Notes: generated by a model from the sequence alone, not told the origin. A stretch of 64,000 nt of DNA from Leptobrachium leishanense (GCA_009667805.1 CM019069.1:95019204-95083203), one strand, 5' to 3'; shown: positions 44,448-56,585, counted from the stretch's first letter. Program-made: numbers and translations.

Positions 44448-45726
44448 CCCCTTCACTGCTGACGACGTGTGGGACACGTCCTCAGTTACTCCTGCTGTAT
44501 AATGAGGAGAACGTGTTCCACACGTCATCAGCTTTGCGGGACCCCCGGCGGAGATGCTCCCGCAGCGTTCTGACTTCAGTGTCCTCAGACGCTGAAGTCA
44601 AGCTCCTCCCGACGTAAATGACGTCATCGCGCCACGAGCGATGACGTCATTTACAGGCGACCCCCGGCGATGCCGGGAGATCGCCTGGAAGGGAGGGGGG
44701 GATCCGTTCGGATCCCTCTCCCTCCCGATCGGGAGGTCCCACAAAAAAAAGCCAGGCACCACTTAAAAGGGGAGAGTCTCCCCTTTTAAGCGGTGCCTGG
44801 CTTTAAGGCTAAGGTCAGACTAACGCAGTGCTAGCAGCAAATTACGTCCAATGCCGGGCAGCATATGAAGAACGGCCACACAAAAGTGCGGCCACGCAAC
44901 GCAAGTGGCAAACGAACGCATTTTTTCGAGAACGTCAAACCGCTAGTACTGATGTACAGAGTCCGCTAGCAGCATGTGGGTGTGAGTAGGAGATGTCAGA
45001 CGCTGCTAATGTCTGGCCAACATCACGTCCAGACGCAAAAAGTGTTTTATTGAGAACCGTACAAAATCACAGACGGAAATGCGCATCGTATGACCGCTAT
45101 TGCGTATTCTGTGAAAATATGCGTCCATTCGTTCGAACGCACTTTTTCACAGACAGCGCGAAAAATGCGTTAGGCACCGGGTCGCACTTCGGCGCCTTGC
45201 GCGCCGAAGTGCGGCCTAGCTCCAGTGGGGGCCGCCATCTTGGATGGCGGCTCCACCCCGGGTCCCCCCTCACTGCCTGACGTCCTCACGCATAGCGTGA
45301 GGACGTCAGATACCCGGGGAACCCCTAGCTGCCTGGAATCCCCTGGTGGAGATAGGGGGTTCATTTGAACCCCGATATCTCCAGAACTTTAGTCCCCAAT
45401 TCTAATTTTTTTTACAAGCGCACCCCATATAAAATATAACCGCAAATGTTCATGTGATAAAAGGTGAAAAAAAAACACTTTACACGCTGCAGATGATTAA
45501 AAATTCAAGTTTTATTGCATTTTTTGTTATAATAAACAGGCAGAACATGATGTATACATATAAAAATGATATATTATCAATCTGCCGAGTCTGCCGGAAA
45601 GAACGATATATAATATGTCTGGGTCATATAATAAAATGTGGCTTCAAATCGCGTTTAAACATGATGAGTGAAAGCGGTAAAAATTAGCTCAGCACACAGC
45701 GGTGAAATGCCTCAGCAGTGAAAGGG
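44448..45726. mobile_element. TTAA-flanked hairpin element, third layer of the nest
   Basis: It starts CCCCTTCACTGCTG after TTAA (44444-44447) and ends CAGCAGTGAAAGGG before TTAA (45727-45730). The related hAT at 36281-42353 has TTTTTAAAGGGACAGTGAG (reverse complement) across this point, so the empty TTAA site is known. The halves are in the opposite order to copies 1 and 3: hairpins first, AT-rich part last. Contains the Harbinger MITE at 44807. Confidence 0.85.
44807..45172. mobile_element. Harbinger-like MITE, truncated at its right end, innermost layer
   Basis: The left end GGCTAAGGTCAGACTAACGC follows TAA (44804-44806). The interior matches the 33569 copy (CGTCCAATGC, GTCAGACGCTGC, CCGTATGACCGC-like words). 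It stops at AAAAATGCGTTAG, so about the last 15 bp of the right terminus, with the second TAA, are missing. Confidence 0.7.
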
Positions 45727-46701
45727 TTAAAGGAACAGTGAGTTTCCATAAAATAAGGGTTAAAAATAAAAACGAAAAATTCCTTCAAATATCGTGCCTA
45801 GGAGGTCCCTATAACCTGCCCGTGAAGTGGCGGATTTGTAGGATGTATGGAAACATCGCCATCACAGACCCACACACGACCCCTGGCACTGCCAGTCTGC
45901 ATACAATGTATCAAATTCATGAGACTGGACTAATTAGAAGCACATGTTATCTGCAAACACTAATTAAACACCTGTTGTTTACACCGTTTGAGAGCACAGG
46001 TCATTTAGAGGTGAGAATCTTTGCACCTAGACATTTAGACATTAGTTTTTAATTCAATATCTAATAAACCATTGCTTATATTCTGCAGTAAAGAGTCTCT
46101 TTATTTCTAGATTTTTTTAGTATTTTTTTATACTTTTTTCAAAAAAAAAAAAAAATTCGAACTTGAACCGAACATGCCAAGAGGTTCGCAAACTTGCGAA
46201 CGGCCAAAGTTCGAATCGAACTCCGAACTGATCGAACCGAACAGCTCATCCCTAGTCCAGAGGACAGGTTTGGAAACACTGCTTTAGGTTTATATATTGT
46301 ATTGCTATCTATAGCAATAGCTATTGCCATTATCTTCTGGCTACATTTTGCATTGGCCTGCCACATAGATCTTTTATAGTATATTAAGTATAAAAAGACA
46401 CTAGGGCTCCTTGCCAAAAAAAATGACAGTTTCAGACAGTTAAAGGCTACTTAAAATACCACTATCAAGTGAAAATTGATTTATTATAGCATGGCATGCC
46501 CTTCTATGTTCATGTGCTACCATATCAGTGGGTTCTGGTCTAATTTTAACAAGTGACACACACATTACTAGAATTACTGCTGAATATGCACATACGATTC
46601 TCCTACAGTTTCTATGTTATAGGACTACGTTGCTCTGAGTACAGAAGGAGAAAAACAAACAGTAATGTGATATTGAAAGTGCTACCTGGACTATATATTA
46701 A

Positions 46702-47891
46702 CCCTTTCGCTGCTGAGGCGTTTCACGCCTCTGTGCTGAGGTCATTTTTACCGGTTTTGCTCATCATGTTTAAACGTGTTTTGAAGGCTTATTTTAGTAT
46801 ATGACCCAGACATATTATATATCGTTCTTTCCGTCAGACTCGGCAGGTTCATAATATGTCATTATTATATGTATACGTCATGACCTGTCTGTATATTATA
46901 AAAAAAAATGCAATAAAATATGAATTTTCAATAATTTACAACGTGTAAAGTATATTTTTTTCACATTTTAACATGTGAGCAATTGCGGTTATATTTTGTA
47001 TGAGGTGCGCTTGTTAAAAAAAATTAGAAATGGGGTCTCGTTAAATTTTTTTTGGGGAAAATAACGCGATTTTTAACAAACGCACCGCATACAAAAATCG
47101 TTAGTGCAGCATCATTGTTCACATTATAATTGAAATGGGAACAATATTGCTGCATTAACAAACCAAAAAAAAAAAAAAACTTGTTTGTTTTTTTTTTTTA
47201 TAATTTTTTTTTTTAAAATATTTTTTTATTTTTAATTTTAATTTTAATTTTTTTTTAAAAAACTTTTTCACAGTCGTGTTTGGTAGCGTTGGAACGGCCA
47301 TGCTCTGGCCGATCCAACAGTACCAAACTTTAACCCCTAGCTGCCACGGATCGGGAGATAGGGAGTTCATTGGAACCCCCTATCTCCACCGTTGGTGGCA
47401 GCTAGGGGTTAACTCCAGGACTGGCGTCGTCGTGCTATGCACAATGACGCCAGTCCTCAGGGGGAGTTCCCGGAGGCTTGGCCGACATCCAAGATGTCGG
47501 CCAGCTTCGGGAAAGGATCACGAACTGGCGCTTTTCAGCGCCGATTCGTGATCCGGCTCCCCAGGGGTTAATGACAGCCACCGTTTGGAACGGCAGGCTG
47601 TGCCCTTCCAAGCGGTGCCTGTATTAACCCCCTGCTCCCCAGCGATCGGGAGGGAGAGAGGTCCCCCCCCTTTCAGGCGCCTCCTCCGCACATGCGGGGG
47701 GGGCGCCTGAATTAGATGTCATCGCGTCGCCGCGATGACATCTAATGTCCCCGCCGGGCTCCCGAGTGCTGGGCTGACATCCAAGATGACGGCGGATTGC
47801 TGCCTCCTGTGCTCGGACGCGCTGAGCGCGTCCATAGCACAGGAGAACCACTTGGCTGGACGCGCTGAGCGCGTCCATAGCAGCCAAGTGG
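46702..47891. mobile_element. TTAA-flanked hairpin element, copy 4
   Basis: It starts CCCTTTCGCTGCTGAGG after TTAA (46698-46701) and ends GCAGCCAAGTGG before TTAA (47892-47895). Collinear with the copies at 11398 and 20304, including the hairpins GGCCGACATCCAAGATGTCGG and two GGACGCGCTGAGCGCGTCC palindromes at 47815-47870. No coding sequence. Confidence 0.8.
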
Positions 47892-47895
47892 TTAA

Positions 47896-48721
47896 AGGAA
47901 CACTACCACTTACATAAACTGGAACTAGATTACTTGTGCATTACAAACAAAACCACCTCATGAAACACATGCTGCTGTTTTCTTTGTTTGAAATAATTGC
48001 ATGTAAAACGGAAAAATAAAGAAAACAGTATTTTTTATCTCTCTACCATTTTGTGGTTTTTTTTTTACCATGAGGCAACATTTACCAAAGGTTTTTCTTT
48101 ACTTATGTGGCTTATTAAGTCTACAGTATTTAACAGTTTAATTAGATGGAGGAGATAATGTTTAGATGAGGTTGCAGGGGGCTATTGTTCTTCAGGCTTC
48201 TCGAGAGAAGAGATGATAGCTGAGTGAGAAAAAACAGGGAGCTTAAAATTTTTTTAATCTACCCCAATTGTATCCTTGGAATACATCCCACACAATACAA
48301 TGAGATTTGAGACATAGACTCTATTATATGACCACTGCCTCAGTGTGAGGAGCAAGTGATGTAAAGATACCGTGGAGGGGAGTTTAAACACAAAAAAAAA
48401 ATCACGAAATGGATTCACCCAGTGACACATAGTAAAATATTTTCTTAACTAAAAATACAAGAGAAAAATAAATAACATGTAAGATATCAGAACATAAAAT
48501 AAACACTATAAGGACATTTCATTTCTTGGTGGTAGTGGCCCTTTAATACTAGTTTATTTCATTGGTGCAGTTCTAAATTTGTCAACACTTCAGAAAACAC
48601 TTTTCATTATATAATTTGACGTCCGTAGATAGGTGAAAAAGAGAAGGCAAACCTGCTCTGCAAAAAATTTCCTTACTGGTCTATTCACTAAAGGGTGGAT
48701 AAATGGCAGGAGAAGAGAACA
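47896..48721. other. No gene seen
   Basis: AT-rich intronic sequence without recognised repeats or motifs. Confidence 0.4.
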
Positions 48722-48729
48722 ATCTAGAC

Positions 48730-48913
48730 CAGTGGTTCCAAACCACGGTCCTCAAGTACCCCTAACAGGCCAGGTTTTAAGGATTGCCTTGGGGAAATGC
48801 AGACAGAATCCCGCAATCACTGAGCAGCAAATCATATCACCTGTGCTGTGCTTCAGATATCTGGAAAACCTGGCCTGGTGGGGGTACTTGAGGACTGCAG
48901 TTGGGAACCACTG
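48730..48913. mobile_element. Charlie-type hAT MITE with exact duplication ATCTAGAC
   Basis: The ends CAGTGGTTCCAAACC and GGTTGGGAACCACTG-type are inverted repeats. ATCTAGAC flanks both sides (48722-48729, 48914-48921), matching the nTCTAGAn target known for Charlie elements. Length 184 bp. Confidence 0.92.
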
Positions 48914-49177
48914 ATCTAGACCAAATAGCTGATTTGGAAAGTGAGATAAATGGGAGAATTTTTCTGGTTTGGCTATTTTGACCTAGAATTTTCACTTCTC
49001 CTGCCTTCACCCTTTAGTGAATAGACCTGTTAAAGTGATACTCTAAGCTAAAAACAGCAGTGGGCAGGAGAGAACTGGAGGGGTTAAGTACTAACCTTAG
49101 CTGAGCACTATACAATCTGTTACCTTTCTACGCATTTGGCTATGTGCATTGCCGATTTGCTCTGCAAATTGAGTGTA

Positions 49178-50831
49178 TACAGTCAGGTCCAGAAATATTG
49201 GGACATCGACACAATTCTAACATCTTTGGCTCTATACACCACCACAATGGAGTTGGAATGAAACAAACACAATGTGCTTTAACTGCAGACTGTCAGCTTT
49301 AATTTGAGGTTATGTACATCCAACTCAGGTGAACGGTGTAGGACTTACAGCAGTTTTCAGATGTGCCTCCCACTTGTTAAGGGACCAAAGGTAATGGGAC
49401 AATTGGCTTCTCAGCTGTTCCATGGCCAGGTGTGTGATATTCCCTCATTACCCCAATTACAATGTGCAGATAAAAGGCCCAGAGTTCATTTCAAGTGTGC
49501 TATTTGCATTTCGGAATCTGTTGCTGTCAACTCTCAAGAGGAGATCCAAATAGCTGTCACTATCAGTGAAGCAAGCCATCATTAGGCTGAAGAAACAAAA
49601 CACACCCATCAGAGAGATAGCAAGAACATTAGCTGTGGCCAAAACAACTCTTTGGAACATTCTCAAAAAGAAGAAACGCACCGGTGAGCTCAGCAACACC
49701 AAAAGACCCAGGAGACCACGGAAAACAACTGTGGTGGATGACCGAAGAATTCTTTCCCTGGTGAAGAAAACACCCATCACAACAGTTGGCCAGATCAAGA
49801 ACACTCTCCAGGAGGTAGGTGTTTGTGTGTCAAAGTCAACAATCAAGAGAAGTCTTCACCAGAGTGAATACAGAGGGTTCACCACAAGATGTAAAACATT
49901 GGTGAGCCTCAAAAACAGGAAGGTCAGATTAGACTTTGCCGAACAACACCTAACAAAGCCTTCACAGTTCTGGAACAAGATCCTATGGACTGATGAGACC
50001 AAGATCAACTTGTACCAGAGTGATGGGAAGAGAAGAGTATGGAGAAGGAAAGGAACTGCTCATGATCCTAAGCATACCACCTCATCAGTGAAGCATGGTG
50101 GTGGTAGTGTCATGGCGTGGGCATGTATGGCTGCCAATGGATCTGGTTCTCTTGTATTTATTGATGATGTGACTGCTGACAAAAGCAGCAGGATGAATTC
50201 TGAAGTGGTTCGGGCAATATTATCTGCTCACATTCAGCCAAATGCTGCAGAACTCATTGGACGGCTCTTCACAGTGCAGATGGACAATGACCCAAAGCAT
50301 ACTGCAAAAGCAAGCAAAGAGTTTTTGAAGGTACAGAAGTGGAATGTTATGCAATGGCCAAGTCAATCACCTGACCTGAATCCCATTGAGCATGCATTTC
50401 ACTTGCTGAAGACAAAACTGAAGGGAAAATGCCCCAAGAACAAGCAGGAACTGAAGACAGTTGCAGTAGAGGCCTGGCAGAGCATCACCAGGGATGAAAC
50501 CCAGCGTCTGGTGATGTCTATGCGTTCCAGACTTCAGGCTGTGATTGACTGCAAAGGATTTGCAACCAAGTATTAAGAAGGGAAAGTTTGATTTATGATT
50601 ATTATTCTGTCCCATTACCTTTGGTCCCTTAACAAGTGGGAGGCACATCTGCAAACTGCTGTAAGTCCTACACCATTCACCTGAGTTGGATGTACATACC
50701 CTCAAATTAAAGCTGACAGTCTGCCGTTAAAGCACATTGTGTTTGTTTCACTCCAACTCCATTGTGGTGGTGTATAGAGACAGAGATGTTAGAATTGTGT
50801 CGCTGTCACAATATTTCTGGACCTGACTGTA
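49178..50831 (+). mobile_element. Tc1/mariner element, nearly intact, with about 225-bp inverted terminal repeats
   Basis: The ends are TACAGTCAGGTCCAGAAATA (49178) and its complement, ending at 50831. TA flanks both sides (49176-49177, 50832-50833). Inverted similarity continues inward to about 49403 and 50606, so the terminal repeats are about 225 bp with few mismatches. The spacing to the transposase and the 1.65-kb length are normal for Tc1 elements. The low divergence between the two terminal repeats suggests a recent insertion. Confidence 0.92.
49536..50576 (+). pseudogene. Tc1 transposase, one nonsense codon and no start ATG
   Basis: A frame of 336 codons is open from 49566 to the stop at 50574-50576. 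It contains an N-terminal helix-turn-helix (IREIARTLAVAKTTLWNILK), a basic arginine- and proline-rich linker (KRPRRPRK), a second DNA-binding helix set, and the catalytic core: D143 (WTDET), D240 (VQMDNDPKHT) and E275 (LNPIEHAF). D240 and E275 are separated by 34 residues, the DD34E layout of Tc1. Upstream in frame are AAG AGG AGA TCC AAA, then TAG at 49551-49553; the family start is presumably the codon now reading AAG at 49536. The only ways to start are downstream and non-ATG, so the copy is probably just inactivated. Confidence 0.9.
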
Positions 50832-51009
50832 TATATCCATATATCCAAGTGTGAGCTGACAGCCTACTGGGTGGAGGGAAACCTTCTGCTTTGGAAGAAT
50901 ATCACAGCTCATTGGGAAAACCAAGGAAGTGGAGGATCAGGGAACACCTAGCACATCATGACTGATATGAGTTATCTGGTCATGGTGACTAGAATGTCCC
51001 TTTAACCTC

Positions 51010-51675
51010 TTCAGGAGGTTATTCAGGAAATTCATTTACAATTGGGCTCCAGAACGGGTTAATAAGTTTCAACACATTGGACATAAAAGTTGGCGTACTA
51101 AAGCTCATGAAACTGCTCTCAGGATCTAGAAGAAACGCTGAGTCTATTTGCAGTTTCTCCCGGCCACATAAGACCGCAAGGTGCAATTTCAGGGCAGTTC
51201 ATCTATTCTGAAAGCTGTCAGGGAAATGCCCTGGTTTTCGGTGATACAGTTCGACAGGTTTAAACAGGCGAATCCCTTAGGATTCAATGCGAAAAAATGT
51301 TATCATTTTATTTATTTTTTAGAACACCTTTTTAATTTTTTGATTTCCGATTTCTATTAAAAAGGTATTTTTTTTATTCGGTATTCTTTTTGAAAGGACA
51401 TTTTCTATTAGTTACATACATTTTAATGCATTTTTAGTTGTTTAATCCTTTTCCGCCGCAGGGCCTACAATGCCGTCACTGCGGCGGGTGGGCTTAGAAC
51501 ACTCTGGGCTTATTAGTACGCCCCATTAACTTCTATGAGCCACCTCGGCCCCACACATCAGCTGGCGCACGCTGTCCCTCTTTGGTCGGTGAAATAGAAT
51601 CACTGAAGCACACACAGAGTGCGCCGAATTAGAAAGTGCTGACATTTTGATGCTTTCTGAATAACCCCTCTACAG
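51010..51675. mobile_element. MITE relic with GGTTATTCA / TGAATAACC ends
   Basis: The left end CAGGAGGTTATTCAGGAAA and right end TTTCTGAATAACCCCTCTA are imperfect inverted repeats. The interior includes GACAGGTTTAAACAGGCGAA (51255) and a T-rich ladder (51290-51450) shared in part with 9210-9440 and 58360-58650. Confidence 0.5.
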
Positions 51676-54083
51676 TAGCAACACAATTTGACTAGCAGGC
51701 AGGATCCTCGGACTTTCATATAATGAAGGGTATAGGCTATAAAATCATTGTAAAATTATTTTTACAATGTAATTATAGAGTGTGCATGTCCGTATATGCA
51801 GTTTTGTGTATGTGTGGTGGTGATAGAAATAAGGGGCCATTTAAAGTGGTTTTCCATAAACTCACAGGTTCCTGTCAGTGCATTTATGGAAAAGCAATTG
51901 ATAGTGAAGGGGTCAAGCATAATTTCATTTGACCATTGATGGATTGCTTCAAGACATGTAAGAGACAACGTAAAGGAAAATAAGAGGACGAAAATGATGA
52001 AGTGACCTTTTAAATGGGACACTAGGGTAGAGGCGGGGTAGACATTAACCCCTCCTGATCCCCTCCACACTCACCTTCCATTTTAACCTTTTAGTTATTT
52101 TCAAAACATGTCACGCTGCAGGGCACTGGACGATCCAAAGAATATCCAGCCAATTCAATTGGAGGGATGTAGGTGGGACTCAAATTGGTCCCTGCTTGCT
52201 GATCTTTATCTCTGTAGTTCAAGTAGGCTCATTCTGGTCTGAGCATTTGATTGGGACTGAGCCCCTGTATTCAGAGGGCTGAATGTACATTGAGTGGTCA
52301 CAACACATAAAGTGTCCTTTTAATCCTGTATATATCCAATGTATGATTCAAAATGAAATTTTGTGAAAGTGTTCAAAAAGCAAAGACAATGATTGATTTC
52401 AATTTTGTATATTTTATGTGTTTATGGGGAGGGGGGTAAATACCTGAAAACAAGAAAAATATAATTTTATATCTTCCTGGTAAAACACTATAATAAATAT
52501 TGATATTCTAACTGTAACATATACTTTTTCTTGCTATTATCTATTTTAGGAGTATATAATTTTGTTTTGTGTCCTTTTCATGAATTAAAATAATTTTTCC
52601 AAATCCATCCTGCTGCTAATAATTAAGTGATTAGTAATTTTAATATCTGAATTTATTAAAATACGCTATATACACCATCCAGTAATAAATGGTTACTAAG
52701 GTGCTTCCCAATTTGTTTAAATAATCATAACCAGCAAAAATACTAGGCTGAAATGACTTGTTAGGATAATGTGATCTGGAACATCAGTTACAGCTGTCTT
52801 CTAAATTAAATGTTCATATTATCTGATATCTCCCGCTGATCAGGCCGATCGGTACCATGTTTCATATTCTGTATCCAGTGAGCAATTTCTGTTAATTATA
52901 CGGCTATAGACCAATGCATTCAGCAAATGCACATAGGTAAATTAATTGCATTAACATCTGCATTTTATTTTCACAAAATATAATGGCACTATTTACCCAA
53001 TGCATTGTCACAGAAAGCATATGTCCCATCATTAAAATGACAGATGAAGGTATTCACCTAGACATATGGGAAAATAAATAGCTCAGTGCCATCACACACA
53101 GACAGAACCACATCTCACACATTATTCCTTTGACATCCTCACCCTACCCATTTGACACCAGGAATAACTAGTTCTGTCCACGAGCAGAAGCAAATGATCT
53201 TTAAAAATACAGGTGAAAAATATAACCTTTACTGCATCAGATACAGTTGAATCCTAGGACACAGACTCCCAGCTCAAAATATATGTCATCGATGCCAGGA
53301 CAACAGATCCGGACTGACCATAGAGGCTACCAGGCGTTCGCTTGATAGGCCAAAGGCCTAGTAGGCCAACCAGACGCCGATACCTCGATTAGGCCCATTG
53401 GCATCTTTTTATTTTTTTTAAAGACCATTTATTATTTTTAACTATCTTTTTTTTTACTTTTCTAAGTTTTTAAAAGATCTTTCATTTTTTGTATTTTTTA
53501 AAAAGACATTTTTGTTTCTTTTATTTTTTAGAATACTTTATTATTTTGTAATACACCTTTTTATTATTTCTTTAAAGAACTTTTTGTTATTTAGGGACAT
53601 TTTTACCAATTTTTTATTGCTATAAGCTCCCTTAATGAAAATAGGAGACTACTCTTTTTGCCCCAGTTTGGTGGAATTCGCCAAGGCAATTTGGTGTTTT
53701 TTGCCAATGGAAATTTATTTTTCAGTAGATTTTTGCAAAATGTAATTGCTGAAACGGGACGAATTGCAAGGTGCCAAAATTGCATTTAATTTTGGTGCTT
53801 TGTGAATAGACTGTGTGGGTATGTGGAAGTGTGTGTGTGGATGTGTGACATTGTGAGTGGATATATGGAGTATAGGAATATGGACATGTGACTGTGTGTG
53901 GGGGTGTATGGATGTTTGACACACTCATACAAACTGCACATTACATTTTATTGCTGCAGAGCTCTGTAATATGCTCATACACACCACATATTAATGGTTT
54001 AGGTGTCTGGGAGTGATTAGGTAGGTGTGTGTGTTTAGGTGTATGGGTGTGGTTAGGTGTGTATGTAGTCGCACACATAAGTA
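51676..54083. other. Intronic sequence; 52550-53120 looks single-copy and possibly conserved
   Basis: No coding signal. 52550-53120 has balanced composition, no repeats and several TAATTA-type words (GCTAATAATTAAGTGATTAG). 53400-53620 is a T-rich ladder. 53795-53920 is a GT-rich simple repeat, and the minus-strand histidine-rich frames there are artefacts. Confidence 0.4.
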
Positions 54084-54704
54084 CTCTATCTCAAAGAACT
54101 GAGTACACCCCTCACGTTTTTGTAAATATTTTATTATACCTTTTCATGTAACAACACTGAAGAAATTACACTTTGCTACAATGAAAAGTAGTGAGTGTAC
54201 AGCTTGTATAACAGAGTAAATTTGCTATCCCCTCAATAACAACACACAGCCATTAATGTCTAAACTGCTGACAGCAATAGTGAGTACACCCCTATTAGCC
54301 ATTTTTCCTCCCCGTGTCATGTGACTCGTTAGTGTTACAAGGTCTCAGGTGTGAATGGGGAGCAGGTGTGTTAAATTTGGTGTTATCACTCTCACTCTTT
54401 AATACTGGTCACTGGAAGTTCAACATTGCAGCTCATGGCAAAGAACTCTCTGAGGCTCTGAAAAAAAGAATTGTTACTCTACATAAAGATGGCCTAGGCC
54501 AGGGGTCAATATTTTCACTCGCCTGCTCGCATTTGGCAAGTGGAAATGCACACGCAGGCAGCACGATAAATTATATCATTCTGCCTGCGCTGCGTATTCC
54601 AGTGGCAGACGTTTTTTTATTTTCGGCCGGCAGAAGTCACTTCAGGCAGGCTAACAGCTCCGCATGCTCTTCTTACTGTCCATCACTTTTCATGCTGTAG
54701 CTGG

Positions 54705-55210
54705 GCGTGAAGGGACATCCAGCGTGTTGCAGTCAGGTCCAGTAAAAGGGGGGTTGGAAAGTGAATTTGCACCTCCCTGTTGTGGCACTCTGAGGACCAA
54801 TTGATTCCTCGCGCCGGACGTTTCCCATCTCTGGTTTTCATGCCGTACCCGGCATGCCCTCTGTCTCTCCATGCTGCACTCATTGACGCTGTTTCGGGGA
54901 GACGTGTTGAACTTCTTACTGATCTCAGAGTTTTGCTCGGCGCACTAGCCCGTTTGCTGCACCATGTGAACGGATCACGGGAAACTGCGCCGAATCAGTA
55001 AGAGGTTCATCCCATCTCCCCAAAGCAGCGTCAGTGAGAGTGTAGCATGGAGAGACAGAGGAAATGCAGGGTACAGCATGACCAGAAATGGGAAACATCC
55101 GGCGCGAGGAATCAATTGGTCCTCAAAGTGCCACAACAGGGGGTGCAAATTCCCTCTCCCGTCCCCCTTTTACCGGACCTGACTGCTACACGCTGGATGT
55201 CCCTTCACGC
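54705..55210. repeat. 506-bp imperfect palindrome
   Basis: GCGTGAAGGGACATCCAGCG at 54705 pairs with CGCTGGATGTCCCTTCACGC ending at 55210. Pairing continues inward through the AGTCAGGTCCAGTAAAAGG, CAATTGATTCCTCGCGCCGG and CTCTGTCTCTCCATGCTGCA segments towards a centre near 54957. Arms are about 90% complementary by eye with small indels. Confidence 0.85.
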
Positions 55211-55317
55211 TGCACTTCTCCTCTTCCGGGCACAGCGTGAAAGAGGACTCAGCGTGCCTCAGCGAGTGAGGGAAGCAGGGATTATCCCTGCCCCCTCACT
55301 CTAGTACTCGCGATGTC

Positions 55318-56103
55318 AGGTAAAGGGAGGGGGATGAATTAAAGAGGGGGGATGAATTGCAGGGGAGGGGGAGAAATGAATTGCAGGGGGAGGAATGAAT
55401 TGTAGGGGAGGGGGAAATGAATTGCAGGGGGGAGAAATGAATTGCAGGGGGGAGAAATGAATTACGGGGGAAGAGTGAATTGCAAGGGGGGAGAAATGAA
55501 TTGCAGGGGGGAGAAATGAATTGCAGGGGGAGAATGAATTGCAGGGGGAGGAATGAATTGCAGGGGGGAATGAATTGCAGGGGGAGGAATGAATTGCAGG
55601 GGGGAGAAATGAATTGCAGGGGGGAGAAATGAATTGCAGGGGGGAGAAATGAATTGCAGGGGGAGGAATGAATTGCAGGGGGAGGAATGAATTGCAGGGG
55701 AGGGGGAGAAATTAATTGCAGGGGAGGGGGAGGAATGAATTGCAGGGGAGGGGGAGGAATGAATTGCAGGGGAGGGGGAGGAATGAATTGCAGGGGAGGG
55801 GGAGGAATGAATTGCAGGGGAGGGGGAGAATGAATTGCAGGGGAGGGGGAGGAATGAATTGCAGGGGGAGGAATGAATTGCAGGGGAGGGGGAGGAATGA
55901 ATTGCAGGGGAGGGGGAGGAATGAATTGCAGGGGAGGGGGAGGAATGAATTGCAGGGGAGGGGGAGAAATTAACTGCAGGGGGGAGGAATTAATTACAGG
56001 GGAGGGGGAGAAATGAATTGCAGGGGAGGGGGGAAATGAATTGCAGGAGGGGGAAAGGAATGAATTACAGGGGGGGAGGAATGAATTACAGGGGGGAGAG
56101 AGA
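55318..56103. repeat. Minisatellite, GGGGAGGAATGAATTGCA-type unit, about 40 units
   Basis: Units of 16-22 bp, GAATGAATTGCAGGGG plus a variable GGGGAG or AGGGGGAG stretch. All length variation is in the G/A-rich part. The plus-strand open frame with QGRGRNEL repeats is an artefact of the unit. Confidence 0.92.
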
Positions 56104-56585
56104 AATTAGTTAAAGGGGGCCCTTGGCAGAACTAACATCTCCCGTGAGGGGTCAGAATTGATGTAATGCTGGCGTAGGCATTTGAGGTTGAGCAAAATTA
56201 AGTATATCTATTTATAAAGAAAGGTGACTGATACGGAAGGGGCAAAAAAAAGGAAAAAAATGGGGATGGAAGTATCGCACACGAATATTAATGGGTTAAT
56301 CTGTATATGCATCCAAGGGGGAAAACCGACTCTGGGGTCTTCTAACTTCTATTGATAAGCTGACAAACGAACAATTAAAAGAGAGTATTCGGTTCCCCTT
56401 GATATATCGGATGCATAAACCCCAAATTAATTTGGTCCTAAAAACTGTTGGAGAGGAGTCTGTACTTGGAAGATACTACTTGGGTCTGATGTCTGGATAT
56501 ACATGTATCTGGGGTCTCGGTCTGGTTAATAAAGTTATTTATTTTTGTAACTTTATTCTGAATAAAACCTTTAACAGTGTAATTT

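Larger units (their letters stand above)
44209..46254 (-). mobile_element. Non-autonomous hAT (Ac-type), second layer of the nest
   Basis: The 3'-type end TAGGGATGAGCCGAACACC lies at 44209 and the 5'-type end GAACAGCTCATCCCTA ends at 46254, so it is reversed relative to the complete copy. GTCCTGAG (44201-44208) and GTCCAGAG (46255-46262) flank it, 7 of 8 matching and fitting nTnnnnAn. It is interrupted by the TTAA element at 44448-45726. Confidence 0.85.
44046..46281. mobile_element. Charlie-type MITE split by a hAT element (outer layer of a four-layer nest)
   Basis: 44046-44208 begins CAGTATTTACCAAAACTGTC and matches the 184-bp family at 48730. Its last 19 bp continue at 46263-46281 (GACAGGTTTGGAAACACTG). 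The interruption is the hAT at 44209-46254 plus its duplicated target. Flanks of the outer MITE do not show a clear duplication. Confidence 0.75.

Noticed and set aside
55716..55973. Open frame of QGRGRNEL repeats
   Set aside because: Product of the G-rich minisatellite.
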